This document shows, in pieces, positions 36,761 to 45,332 of a stretch of DNA of 64,000 bases. Both the position numbers and the translations under genes were made by a program. Source of the DNA: Sphingomonas citri (GTDB lineage: Bacteria; Pseudomonadota; Alphaproteobacteria; Sphingomonadales; Sphingomonadaceae). The notes below the pieces were generated by a model. The model did no database searches, was not told where the DNA came from, and saw only the letters and a program-made list of their open reading frames with translations. Within the stretch, counting starts at the first letter, position 1. Each line of letters starts with the position of its first letter. The stretch covers positions 248,001-312,000 of the forward strand of contig NZ_JAHXZN010000001.1 of the NCBI RefSeq assembly GCF_019429485.1, read 5' to 3'.

Positions 36761-38104
36761 TTAGCTCCTGGCGGCGTCGCGGCCGTAGATGTCGTCGCGG
36801 AACACCACGCGCGCCTTGCTCTCGGTCGCGGTGAGATAGGTGAGATAGACGGGAACGGGCACCTGGAGCGCCACCGCCTGCTCCGGGTTCTTTGTCGAGG
36901 GCGGCAGAGGGCGACCGATCAGCCAGCGTGCCAGCACCGGCGCTTTCTCCAGCCGGATACAGCCGTTGCTGAGATGGCGGTCGTCGCGGTCGAGCAGCTC
37001 GCGGTCGGGCGTGTCGTGGAGGTAGATGCCCTCGTCGTTGGGGAACAGGAACTTGACCCGCCCCATCGAGTTGCCGCGCCCCGGCAGCTCGCGCAGCCGG
37101 ATCTCGCGCGTGCCGGCGGCGATCGCGTGCCAGTCGATCGCGCCGGCGGGTAACGTTTGCGCCGCCGCGCTCCAGTCGCTCAGCGCTTCCATGCGCAACG
37201 AGGCGAGCGAGCGGCCCGCCAGCACCTTCGGCGCGACGCTCTTGCGGGCGAGATAGGTCGGGACGTTCCAATAGGGATTGACGATCGCCCATTGCACTAC
37301 GCCGGCGAGCAGCGGCGTCTGCGTCTCGCGCGCGCCCACCACCACCTTCATCGTGCCCACCTGGCGGCCGGCCTCATAATACCAAAGTCGGCCCGACGAG
37401 GCGTCGACGACGATGTGCCGCGTCCACGGGCCGGGTAGCAGCCGGGCGCGCTCGAGGTTGCGGCGAAGCCGCTGCTCATCGGCAGGTGCGACGCCGTCGC
37501 GGCGTGCGCGCGCGACCAGCGCACGGAGGCGAACGTAATGCGGGCTCATCCACTCCATGCCGGCGACATAGTCGGTGAAGGATCGCGGGAAAGTCGCGGC
37601 GCGCAGCACCGCCTCCAACTTCAAGCGCTTCGGCTTGAGCGACGGATCGGCCCAGATCATCCCCACGTCGCGAGCGCGGCGCTGGTCGCGGACGTAGCGC
37701 GTGAACGCCTTCGACAGCGCCAGCTCGACGCGCGCGACGCTGTCGGCGTCGCCGCGCTGGCGTGCGCCGGCGAGCTGAGCGCGAAGATCGCGCGCGCCAT
37801 AGCTTGAGACGAGCCCGTCCAGCGCGCTCGTCTCGAGGTCGTCGAGCAGCGCGTCGGCGGCGGGACCGAGGCGGCCGTCGGCGGCCCAGAGCGGACGATA
37901 GCCGCGCTCGGCATAGACCCGCCCGATCCAGCCCCCTGCGCGGTCGCGCAGCGCCGCGGCGACGGCGCGCTCGGCGGCGTCGTCGGCCGTCGCGCGCGCC
38001 GATGCGGTTCGTGGGGCTGCTGCCGCTCCTCGCTCGGCGCCGGCCGGCGCGGCGGCGGCGAGCAGCAGCAGCACCGCCGTGCGCCAACGCCCCGCTCGCC
38101 GCAA
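36761..38104 (-). CDS. L,D-transpeptidase family protein (YcbB-like)
   Basis: The 447-residue exported protein has a signal peptide (residues 1-23), an N-terminal scaffold domain with WIGRVYAERGYRPLW, and a C-terminal YkuD domain. The catalytic motif is YLHDTPDRELL...HLSNGCIRLE, with the nucleophile cysteine in SNGCIR. Such enzymes make 3-3 cross-links in peptidoglycan or attach proteins to it. It starts 15 bases after the stop of a small lipoprotein gene on the same strand, so the two are probably co-transcribed. Confidence 0.9.
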   Translation of the reverse strand: MRRAGRWRTAVLLLLAAAAPAGAERGAAAAPRTASARATADDAAERAVAAALRDRAGGWIGRVYAERGYRPLWAADGRLGPAADALLDDLETSALDGLVSSYGARDLRAQLAGARQRGDADSVARVELALSKAFTRYVRDQRRARDVGMIWADPSLKPKRLKLEAVLRAATFPRSFTDYVAGMEWMSPHYVRLRALVARARRDGVAPADEQRLRRNLERARLLPGPWTRHIVVDASSGRLWYYEAGRQVGTMKVVVGARETQTPLLAGVVQWAIVNPYWNVPTYLARKSVAPKVLAGRSLASLRMEALSDWSAAAQTLPAGAIDWHAIAAGTREIRLRELPGRGNSMGRVKFLFPNDEGIYLHDTPDRELLDRDDRHLSNGCIRLEKAPVLARWLIGRPLPPSTKNPEQAVALQVPVPVYLTYLTATESKARVVFRDDIYGRDAARS

Positions 38105-38118
38105 CGACGCGTCAGCGA

Positions 38119-38367
38119 TCAGCCGCGCTCTCCGCGACGGGTCGGCGCGGGCGGCGGCGGCGGCGGGGCCGGCGGCGCATAGGGGTGATAGATGCCGTCC
38201 GACGTGTAATAGCCGTCGACGATACCGTCACCGTCGCGGTCGGCGGCGCTGCTGCCGGCGACCGCGCCCGGCGGCGGCGGCGGGGGCAGCGGCGTGACCG
38301 GCTTCTTCGAGCAGGCGGCGAGCATCGCGAGTCCGCAGGCGGCGATCAGGACGGTACGAACACGCAT
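38119..38367 (-). CDS. Small lipoprotein with EF-hand-like loop
   Basis: The 82-residue product has a lipoprotein signal with lipobox LAAC (Cys19), a proline-rich linker (PLPPPPPPG), an acidic DRDGDGIVDG loop resembling a dockerin or EF-hand calcium site, a YYTSDGIYHPY segment and a second Pro-rich tail. ATG 38367 follows GGGAG. It is probably anchored in the outer membrane upstream of the L,D-transpeptidase. No known role. Confidence 0.72.
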   Translation of the reverse strand: MRVRTVLIAACGLAMLAACSKKPVTPLPPPPPPGAVAGSSAADRDGDGIVDGYYTSDGIYHPYAPPAPPPPPPAPTRRGERG

Positions 38368-39007
38368 AGTTTTCTCCCTTTCGACGCGACCGGTTTCCGT
38401 GCCGCGCCTTCGACACTCCCTGTCCTCGCAGCAGCGCACGGCGTCGACAAGGGGTCATTAACCAAGCGATCAACGGAGCCGCGTGCGCGCCGACCTGTCA
38501 CGCCCGCTCGAGGCGACGGTCAGCGCCGGTACCCTAGGGTGAGATCGTGGAGTGGCCCAGGCGATCCAGGTGGCCAAAAGAGGATGCGCTGAGGTGGTAT
38601 GGCGTAACGCCCTGGATCCTTTCAGCGCTCTGGGTTCTCGCGGAAAGCGCCGTACTGTATGCGACGACGTCGTGGGACTGGCGACCCACTCTTCCTCGCG
38701 GCAGCGACGCCGGACTTCACGAAGCCGTCAGAAGAGTGCACGCCGCCCGACGGCCTAACTGACAAGCCCCTTCGTCAGACCGACCAGGTTGCGCTCGAGG
38801 GATGAGATCAAGACGACTGCTGCAGCTTGTGACGGGCCTCCTCATCGCGCCTGCACAGCGCCGGACTCACGGTCGCCCCATAGCGTCCTCCGCATCAAGT
38901 CGCGGACGCTGCTCAGGCAAGACCGGGACGTGTTCGGCGGCGCGTCGCCACGTGCCGTTCACGTCCTCGGGCGTGGCGAGACGAGATCAGCCGCGGACCC
39001 GCGCGGC
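38368..39007 (+). other. Non-coding gap beside the flagellar genes, no convincing gene
   Basis: About 640 bases show no frame with good codon composition, a ribosome-binding site and a recognisable product. Candidate frames at 38547-38762 and 38802-39089 have non-coding third-position use. The region follows flgH, where flgI and flgJ would usually lie, so it may be a scar of lost or moved genes. No repeat family was identified in it. Confidence 0.5.
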
Positions 39008-39775
39008 TCAGAACGGAGAGACCGCCTCGATCACTTGCTGGCCCCAGCGCGGCTGCTGCACATCGGTAATCTGCCCGCGGCCGCCGTAGCTGATGCGGGC
39101 GTCGGCGATCTGGCTGCTCAGCACGCTATTGTCGCGCGCGATATCCTGCGGTCGGACGATGCCGCTGACGAGGAGCTGACGCAGCTCGAAATTGACTCGC
39201 ACTTCCTGGTGACCGCGGATCACGAGGTTGCCGTTGGGCAGCACTCCCACGACGGTGGCAGCGACCACGGTGTTGATCTGCTCGCTGCGCGATGTGTTGC
39301 CCGTGCCGGTGCTGCCCGACGCGTTCTTGGTGTCGAGCAGCGACGCCGGGTTGGCGCCCGACGGCAGCACCTTCTTCAGCGTGTTCTCCAGCCCGAGGAA
39401 ATTGGGCAGGCCGACGCTGTCGTTGCCGCTTCGCGCCCGGCTCGACTTATTGTCGAGCGTGGCGCTGTCGGCGATGCTGATCCGCACCGTGAGGATGTCG
39501 CCGACCTGCGAGGCGCGCTGGTCATGGAAGAAGGCGCCGGCGCCGGTACGGAACAGCGAGGCGCTGCCGCCCGGCTCGGTCATCGCCGAAGGGTCTCGCC
39601 CATATTGCGCCTGGTCGCCGAGCGAGGGGGTCACCGTCGGTGCCACCGGGGTCTCCGCCGGTTCGATCTTGGGCGGCTTGCCGATTGCCTTCAGTCGGCC
39701 GACCGAACCGCAGCCAGCGAGCAGCGGCACGATCGCGGCGAGCAGCAGGACGCCGCGGTAGGGCTGCAGTCTCAT
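39008..39775 (-). CDS. flgH: Flagellar L-ring protein
   Basis: The 255-residue outer-membrane lipoprotein forms the L-ring around the flagellar rod. The lipobox LLAGC lies near residue 20. Family segments are present: SLFRTGAGAFFHDQRASQVGDILTV, ADSATLDNKSS, and GNLVIRGHQEVRVN with SGIVRPQDI..DN near the end. ATG 39775 is used, with AAGGAAG upstream. It is the last gene of the flgF-G-A-H group. flgI does not follow it here. Confidence 0.95.
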   Translation of the reverse strand: MRLQPYRGVLLLAAIVPLLAGCGSVGRLKAIGKPPKIEPAETPVAPTVTPSLGDQAQYGRDPSAMTEPGGSASLFRTGAGAFFHDQRASQVGDILTVRISIADSATLDNKSSRARSGNDSVGLPNFLGLENTLKKVLPSGANPASLLDTKNASGSTGTGNTSRSEQINTVVAATVVGVLPNGNLVIRGHQEVRVNFELRQLLVSGIVRPQDIARDNSVLSSQIADARISYGGRGQITDVQQPRWGQQVIEAVSPF

Positions 39776-39791
39776 CACGCTCTTCCTTCCT

Positions 39792-40259
39792 TCAGCCGGC
39801 GACCACGACTCGGCCCGGCGCCTCGGCGCGACCCGAGAGCGTGCGCTTGGTCGAATCGCAGATCACGCGAACCGGCTCGCCCAAGCCGGCGGCGTTGAGC
39901 GCCTGGCCCTGGGTGCTGATCGTCAGCGCGCCGCTGCGCAGCACGAGCGTCACGGGCTCGCCGCGCTGGATGACCTGCGGCGCGCGCACGTCGCCCTCGC
40001 GCACGACCGCGCCCGCGGCGAGCCGGCGCGCCGCGGCCCGACCGACGATGTTCGCCGCCGCCAACGCGCCACGCATCGGCGGCGGATCGCCCGTGTCCCA
40101 GACGCGCAGATCGTCGGCGCTGATCACGGCGCCCGCCGCGACCGGTTGCGCCAGAACGACCGGCGCCGCTGGTGCCGCGGACTGCGCTGCCGCGGGCGCC
40201 CCCACCAGCGGCAGGAGTGCCACGGTGAGGCGCGCGAGCCCGAACCGCATCATCCTCAC
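39792..40259 (-). CDS. flgA: Flagella basal body P-ring formation protein
   Basis: The 155-residue periplasmic chaperone assists P-ring assembly. It has a signal peptide (about residues 4-26), a SAF-like domain with VISADDLRVWD and GRAAARRLAAGAVVREGDV, and the C-terminal GEPVTLVLRSGALTI.TQGQALNAAGLGE segment typical of FlgA. GTG 40259 overlaps the flgG stop by 4 bases; ATG 40253 is an alternative. The P-ring protein it serves (FlgI) is not encoded in the window. Confidence 0.9.
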   Translation of the reverse strand: MRMMRFGLARLTVALLPLVGAPAAAQSAAPAAPVVLAQPVAAGAVISADDLRVWDTGDPPPMRGALAAANIVGRAAARRLAAGAVVREGDVRAPQVIQRGEPVTLVLRSGALTISTQGQALNAAGLGEPVRVICDSTKRTLSGRAEAPGRVVVAG

Positions 40260-41041
40260 CGCAGCTGCGTCGTGGTGGCGAGCATCTCGTCGGCCGTCTT
40301 CACGATCCGGCTGTTCATCTCATAGGCGCGCTGCGCGCTGATCAGCGCGGTGATCTCGGCCACCGGGTTGACGTTCGACGCCTCGAGATAGCCCTGCTTG
40401 AGCGTCCCGAAACCCGGCTGACCCGGGTTGGCGACCGTCGGCTGACCCGAGGCCTCGGTCTCCTGGAACAGGTTTGAGCCGAGCGCCTCTAGCCCCGCCT
40501 CGTTGACGAAGGTCGCGAGGTCGAGCTGGCCGACGTCCTGCAGCTGCACCTGGTCGGCGAGCTTGACCTGCACGAGTCCGGTCGGGCTGATCGACACGTC
40601 GGTGGCGCCGTTCGGGATCGTGATGTCAGGCTGGACGCGATAGCCGTCGGTCGTCACCACCTCGCCCTGGTCGGAGAGCTTGAACGCGCCCGAACGCGTG
40701 TAGGCGACCTCGCCGTTGGGCAGCGCGATCCGGAAATATCCCTGACCGAGGATCGCGACGTCGAACTTGCTCTTGCTCTCGGTGGTCGCTCCCTGCTCCA
40801 GGACACGATACACGCCCGCGGCGCGCACGCCGCTGCCGAGCTGGATGCCGGCGGGCACGCGCGTGCCGTCGGCGCTGGTCGCCGCGCCGGGCCGGCTCAC
40901 CTGCTCGTACAGCAGGTCCTCGAATTCCGGCCGCTGCCGCTTGAAGGCGGTGGTGTTCATGTTCGCGATATTGTTCGCGATGACGTCGACGTTGGTCTGC
41001 TGCGCCAGCATTCCGCTCGCGGCGATCGACAGGGAGCGCAT
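40256..41041 (-). CDS. flgG: Flagellar distal rod protein
   Basis: The 261-residue rod protein starts MRSLSIAASGMLAQQTNVDVIANNIANMNTT, the conserved N-terminal helix of rod and hook proteins split here by the FlgG-type spacing. It ends with NVNPVAEITALISAQRAYEMNSR, the paired C-terminal helix. The QG.LE.SNV element precedes it. It would polymerise in the periplasm as the distal rod. The next gene, flgA, overlaps its stop. Confidence 0.95.
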   Translation of the reverse strand: MRSLSIAASGMLAQQTNVDVIANNIANMNTTAFKRQRPEFEDLLYEQVSRPGAATSADGTRVPAGIQLGSGVRAAGVYRVLEQGATTESKSKFDVAILGQGYFRIALPNGEVAYTRSGAFKLSDQGEVVTTDGYRVQPDITIPNGATDVSISPTGLVQVKLADQVQLQDVGQLDLATFVNEAGLEALGSNLFQETEASGQPTVANPGQPGFGTLKQGYLEASNVNPVAEITALISAQRAYEMNSRIVKTADEMLATTTQLR

Positions 41042-41081
41042 CTAGGTTTTCCTGTTGTGAGAGGAGGAGGTCGGAGGAAAG

Positions 41082-41828
41082 TCAGTCGGGCTTGGCCAAC
41101 CGGGAGATCGCCAGCTTGCGCAACGTGTCGATGTTGGCGGCGGCCTCGCTGGTACGCTGATAGGCGCGCAGCACCTCGATCATGTTGGTCGTCTCGATGA
41201 TCGGCTGCACGTTCGAGCCCTCGACGCCGCCGCTTCGGAGGCGCGTCTCGGCGGCGGGCAGCAGCCGCCCGCCGGCACCGGTGAGCAGGCCGTCACCGCG
41301 CTCGTTCACGCGCATCTCGTCGAACTGGGTCACCGCCAGCCGTGCGATCGGGCCGGCGCTGGTCGAGACGGTGCCGTCCCCGGCGATGGCGAGGCTGCCC
41401 TGCTCCTCCGGCGATACCGCGATGTGGCGGCCGTTCTCGTCGAGCAGCGGCGCGCCCGAGGGCGTGCCGAGCTCCCCGTTGGTCAGCAGAGTGATGAACC
41501 CGGCGCGCGTGTAAGCGGTCGCACCGCTCGCGTCCTCCACGGAGAGATAGCCCGGGCCGTCGATCATCACGTCGAGCGGGTGGCCGGTCGCCTGGAAGGC
41601 GCCCGCGCGCGAGTCATGCACTTGGCCGTAATCGAGCACGAACGACAGGCGCTTGGCGTCCTCGATCGGGGCGCGGCGGACGCGCTCGACGTGTTCGCGA
41701 AAGACTTCCTGCTCGCGCTTGAAGCCGACCGTGCTGCTGTTCGCCATGTTGTTCGCGGTAACGTCTAGCTGACGCCGCAGCGCGGCCTGGTGGCTCAGCA
41801 GCACATAGGTGGATACGTCGGATCCCAT
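41082..41828 (-). CDS. flgF: Flagellar proximal rod protein
   Basis: The 248-residue protein begins with TYVLLSHQAALRRQLDVTANNMANS, the rod-protein N-terminal helix, and ends with a C-terminal helix containing EVLRAYQRTSEAA. The middle domain with DVMIDGPGYLSVEDASG and YTRAGF is as in FlgF. It is the first gene of the minus-strand operon and faces fliL across a 177-base divergent region. Confidence 0.93.
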   Translation of the reverse strand: MGSDVSTYVLLSHQAALRRQLDVTANNMANSSTVGFKREQEVFREHVERVRRAPIEDAKRLSFVLDYGQVHDSRAGAFQATGHPLDVMIDGPGYLSVEDASGATAYTRAGFITLLTNGELGTPSGAPLLDENGRHIAVSPEEQGSLAIAGDGTVSTSAGPIARLAVTQFDEMRVNERGDGLLTGAGGRLLPAAETRLRSGGVEGSNVQPIIETTNMIEVLRAYQRTSEAAANIDTLRKLAISRLAKPD

Positions 41829-41945
41829 CCGTCTCTCTCGCCCGTCCTTCTACGTTGCATCGCCGCGGCGCCGCCGTCGCGACCGGGATCGGCGCGGTCC
41901 TCGCACCAAAAACCAGCGCGTCGCGGCAACTGCCCGAGGCTCGCC

Positions 41946-41958
41946 CCTATAATAGGAC
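41946..41958 (+). promoter_or_regulatory. Palindromic motif in the flgF/fliL divergent region
   Basis: CCTATAATAGGAC at 41946-41958 contains the palindrome CCTAT-A-ATAGG. The same 13 bases, with G at the centre, recur at 46517-46529 in the second divergent region of this locus. It includes a TATAAT-like -10 element, but no matching -35 was seen. It could be a regulator site or promoter for the flagellar genes. Confidence 0.5.
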
Positions 41959-42005
41959 CAACCGCGCCGGGTGGTGGCTCACCGCTCGAAATTGCGCGGC
42001 CAAGC

Positions 42006-42533
42006 ATGAGGTATGACGTGGCAGAACGAGCCGACGTGTTGAGATTCAACCGGTCCCGCGGCCCCGCGGCGGTGACGACGGAACCGCGCGACGAGCAACG
42101 TCGCCTGCTGCTGGCGGTGATCGTCGCCTTGGCCGCTCTCCTGATCATCGGCGGTGGCATGGCACTCGCGGGCGTGTGGCCCTTCGCTGGCGGGGAGACC
42201 GCCGGGCAACCGAGCGGCCAGGCCGCGAGCGCGCGCTACGTCGACGTACCGCCGATGGTGGTGACGTTGCGCAGCGCCGACGGCCGGCAGCATTTTCTCA
42301 AACTGCACTTCGTCATCGTCGCTTCGGACTCCGCCCAGGTCGGCCGGATCACGTCGGCGATGCCGCTGATCCTCGACACGCTGCAATCGTTCCTGCGCGA
42401 GCTGCGCCCCGAGGATCTCAGCGGTTCGGCCGCCGTGTTCCGGGTCAAGGAAGAGATACTGGTCCGGTTGCGCGACGCGCTCGGCCATGATGGCGTGAAC
42501 GAGGTGCTGATCCAGGACCTGATCGAGCAATGA
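42006..42533 (+). CDS. fliL: Flagellar basal body-associated protein FliL
   Basis: The 175-residue protein has a cytoplasmic N-terminus, one membrane helix (about 36-58) and a periplasmic FliL domain: YVDVPPMVVTLRSADGRQHFLKLHFVI near residue 80 onward, and a C-terminal VKEEILVRLRDAL. FliL supports motor torque at the stator. ATG 42006 is used. The last bases overlap fliM by 4 (ATGA). Confidence 0.9.
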   Translation: MRYDVAERADVLRFNRSRGPAAVTTEPRDEQRRLLLAVIVALAALLIIGGGMALAGVWPFAGGETAGQPSGQAASARYVDVPPMVVTLRSADGRQHFLKLHFVIVASDSAQVGRITSAMPLILDTLQSFLRELRPEDLSGSAAVFRVKEEILVRLRDALGHDGVNEVLIQDLIEQ

Positions 42534-43828
42534 CCACCAGTCCCGACGGCCGCGCGCCCGGCTCCGCACGCCCGGAGCGCACCGATCCGGCGCGCGGCGA
42601 CCGCGTCAACACCGATCGCTCGACCGCCGCCGCGACGCCGCGCCGGAGCGAGGTGCGCGCACCCGCGGCGGCCGGAGCGACGGCGCCCGGAGATCCCGGC
42701 GCCCCGCGGGCCGACGCACAAGCGAGTGGCTCGGCTGTAACGGCGCGGCCCGGCCCTGCTGCGCCGGCGGGGGACGCCGCCACCACGGGTCCCGCGCCGA
42801 CTTCCACGGTGAGTGATCTAAGTCAGGCCAAGCCGACCGACACGGTCGAGCCAGGCCCGGGCAGCGACGCGCCGGACACGTTCGACCAGGCGAGCATCGA
42901 CGCCCTCTTCGGCGTCGAGAGCGCCCCTCGACCGGCGCGGCGCACCGGATTGCGCGCGCTGATCGAGGCGGACGTTGCCAATCACGAGCGACTGCCGATG
43001 CTCGAGGTCGTGTGCGAGCGCATGGTCCGCACGCTCGGTACCAGCATGCGCAATCTGACCGCCGATTCGCTCGACGTCCGCGCCGAGCGCGTCAGCACCA
43101 TGCGATTCGCCGAGTTCATGGACCATCTGCCGCTCCCCGCCATGATCGGCGTCTTTCTCGCCAAGCAATGGGGCAATTACGGCCTGATCACCGTCGACTC
43201 GTCGCTCGTCTACGCGGTGGTCGACTCGCTTCTGGGCGGTCGACGAGCCCCCAATACGATGCGCATCGACGGTCGCGCCTTCACCGCCATCGAGACGCAT
43301 CTGGTCGGGCGCATGATGCAGCAGACGCTCGACGATTTCGCCCAGTCGTTCGAGGCGATCGAGCCCGTCGACTTCACGCTCGAGCGCGTAGAGGTGACGC
43401 CGCGTTTCGCCGCGATCGCGGCGCCGACCAATCTAACCGCGGTAGCGAGCTTTCGCATCGACATGGAGGGTCGCGGCGGCCGCTTCCTTCTCGTCCTCCC
43501 GCACGCCACGATCGAGCCGGTACGAGAGAAGCTGATCGAGCGCTTCGTCGGCGAGAAGATGGGGCGCAACACGATGTGGGAGAGCCATATCGCCGAGGAG
43601 CTGTTGCATACCGAGGTGCAAGTCGACGCCGTGCTCGGCGAGCGCGAGCTGCGGATCGAGGATTATCTCGCGCTCAGCGAGGGGCGCACGATCACGCTCG
43701 ACCGCGCACCCGACGACGGCGTCGCGCTCGAGTGTCGCGGTGTCCCGCTCGCGACGGGGACGATCGGCACGCACAGCTCGCTGGCGGCGATCCGTCTGAG
43801 CACCCCGATCGGCCAGGTGGCGTCGTGA
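42530..43828 (+). CDS. fliM: Flagellar motor switch protein FliM with long N-terminal extension
   Basis: The 432-residue switch-complex protein keeps the middle domain (RTLGTSMRNLTAD, FAEFMDHLPLPAMIGVF, DSLLGGRR) and the C-terminal SpoA-like domain (VQVDAVLGERELRIEDYLAL...GTHSSLAAIRL). The CheY-binding region normally at the N-terminus (LSQ.EIDALL) appears as FDQASIDALFG, but only after a Pro/Ala/Gly-rich extension of about 117 residues. ATG 42530 overlaps fliL. The C-terminal part of the switch, fliN, is not found downstream. A later start is possible but no better one was seen. Confidence 0.9.
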   Translation: MTTSPDGRAPGSARPERTDPARGDRVNTDRSTAAATPRRSEVRAPAAAGATAPGDPGAPRADAQASGSAVTARPGPAAPAGDAATTGPAPTSTVSDLSQAKPTDTVEPGPGSDAPDTFDQASIDALFGVESAPRPARRTGLRALIEADVANHERLPMLEVVCERMVRTLGTSMRNLTADSLDVRAERVSTMRFAEFMDHLPLPAMIGVFLAKQWGNYGLITVDSSLVYAVVDSLLGGRRAPNTMRIDGRAFTAIETHLVGRMMQQTLDDFAQSFEAIEPVDFTLERVEVTPRFAAIAAPTNLTAVASFRIDMEGRGGRFLLVLPHATIEPVREKLIERFVGEKMGRNTMWESHIAEELLHTEVQVDAVLGERELRIEDYLALSEGRTITLDRAPDDGVALECRGVPLATGTIGTHSSLAAIRLSTPIGQVAS

Positions 43829-44481
43829 CCGACCTCTCCTTCATCACCAATGTCATCACCTCACTGTTCTGCGCCGCGGTGTTGGTGCAGACGGTGCGGC
43901 TCTCGCGCGCCGTGCACAAGCTTCGCCACGCCGGACTGATCGAGGTGGTCGCCTCGCTCGAGGCCGCGACGGACACGTCGCAGCAGGCGCTCGGCGAGCT
44001 CACCAAGGTGCTGAGCGCGGAGGGTCCGCCGCTCGACGCGGCGGTGCGCGGCGCCCGCGACCTGCGGGCGCAGCTGGTCACCCTGCGCGACGAGCTGTCG
44101 CTGATGATCGACATCGGCAACGGGGTCGCCGAACGCATCCTGGCGGCGGCGAACGGCGCTCGCGGTGCGCCACCCCGCGACCTTGAGGCCGATGTGAGCG
44201 CCGCCAAAGACCCGGTGGGACGAGCGTCTTCGTCGCCCGCGCAGGAAGCGAGCGCGGAATTCGAGGACGCAGCTTCGATGCCCGGCCGATCCTCGCCGGC
44301 ACCTACCGACGGGCCGGATGGAGTGGAGAAGGCTGGCCGCAATGGTCGCGGAAGAGCACTCGCGGCTGTCCGCGCGGCCGATGCGCCCTCCTCGACCGAT
44401 CAGAGCGAGCACCTGCCCTCAGGTGAGGTCGATCGCGCCGACTCGTCGCCCGAAGCCGCCGCCAAGGAATCCCGATCGTGA
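43825..44481 (+). CDS. DUF6468-type flagellar-locus membrane protein
   Basis: The 218-residue product begins with a membrane helix (about 4-24: FITNVITSLFCAAVLVQTVRL), followed by a helical cytoplasmic or periplasmic domain (RAVHKLRHAGLIEVVASLEAA, RDLRAQLVTLRDELSLMIDIG). A long low-complexity C-terminus is rich in Ala, Ser, Glu and Pro. The N-terminal part matches the DUF6468 family that lies next to fliM or motE in alphaproteobacteria. GTG 43825 overlaps fliM and the stop overlaps the next gene, so it is part of the fliL operon. Confidence 0.7.
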   Translation: MTDLSFITNVITSLFCAAVLVQTVRLSRAVHKLRHAGLIEVVASLEAATDTSQQALGELTKVLSAEGPPLDAAVRGARDLRAQLVTLRDELSLMIDIGNGVAERILAAANGARGAPPRDLEADVSAAKDPVGRASSSPAQEASAEFEDAASMPGRSSPAPTDGPDGVEKAGRNGRGRALAAVRAADAPSSTDQSEHLPSGEVDRADSSPEAAAKESRS

Positions 44482-45332
44482 CCCAGCAAGTTGTTCCTCC
44501 ACCCGCCGCGCGCGTTGGCGTAGCTTCTGCAGATCCCCTAAATCCCGCCAGTGTGGCAGCGGCGCCGGCGCGCGGCTGGACCAAACGCCTGTTGCGTCCC
44601 TCGCTGCTCACGCTCACCGCCGGCGCCGCGGCGGCCTCGACGATCGCGCATGCGGTGGCCGGAACGAGCGCGACCGAGGCGGTGAGCGACAATCGCTTCG
44701 GCAACGCGATCGCGCAGAGCATCAGCGAGCGTGACCAAGCGATCGCGCGACGCAATCGTGCGGCGGAGCTGCGCGAGCAGAGCGCGCTGGCGCTGGAGCA
44801 GCGGGTGCAGTCGCAGCTCGGTGCCCGGCGCGGCGACGAAACGCGTGCCGACCAGGCGGGCGGCTACGGCGATGCGCCGCAACCCATTGAGGATCTCGCG
44901 CGAATCTATCAGACGATGAAGCCGAATCGCGCGGCGTCCGTCTTCGCGGCATTGGACATCGATCTGCAGGCACAGGTCGCGCGGCGCATGCGCGGTCGGT
45001 CGCTGGCGCTGATGATGGGGGCGATGACCCCCGCGGCCGCGCTGAGGCTCAGCACCGCGCTCGCCGGGCGTGCCGCGCCCGATATGCCGGTGGCGCAGCA
45101 GCGCGTCGCCAGCGCGGCGGGAATCACTCTACCCTCAGCGGCGCCGCGACCGTCGACGCCGCGGCCGGTGGTAAACCAGCCGGCGGCACCGACGCGCACT
45201 GACCCGTCCCCCTTGGGCCCGGCCGCGCCGCGGGTGAGCACACCGCGCATCGCCGCCCCGCCGCTCGCCCCCGCTGACGCCGGCGGCTTGCCCGCTAGGT
45301 CCGCAGCCCAGCCGGCGCGACCTGCGACCTAA
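44478..45332 (+). CDS. MotE-like flagellar chaperone
   Basis: The 284-residue protein has a membrane anchor (about 37-63), a coiled-coil segment (around 90-125 with RNRAAELREQSALALEQRV), and an MgtE-N-like domain (LARIYQTMKPNRAASVFAALD...QVARRMRGRSLALMMGAM) typical of MotE, the periplasmic partner of the stator or MotC. A Pro/Ala-rich tail of about 80 residues follows. GTG 44478 overlaps the DUF6468 gene. It is the last gene of the fliL operon. Confidence 0.75.
   Translation: MTQQVVPPPAARVGVASADPLNPASVAAAPARGWTKRLLRPSLLTLTAGAAAASTIAHAVAGTSATEAVSDNRFGNAIAQSISERDQAIARRNRAAELREQSALALEQRVQSQLGARRGDETRADQAGGYGDAPQPIEDLARIYQTMKPNRAASVFAALDIDLQAQVARRMRGRSLALMMGAMTPAAALRLSTALAGRAAPDMPVAQQRVASAAGITLPSAAPRPSTPRPVVNQPAAPTRTDPSPLGPAAPRVSTPRIAAPPLAPADAGGLPARSAAQPARPAT

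Noticed and set aside
38547..38762. Two overlapping plus-strand frames in the 640-base gap beside flgH
   Set aside because: They have no ribosome-binding site, weak codon bias and no family similarity.
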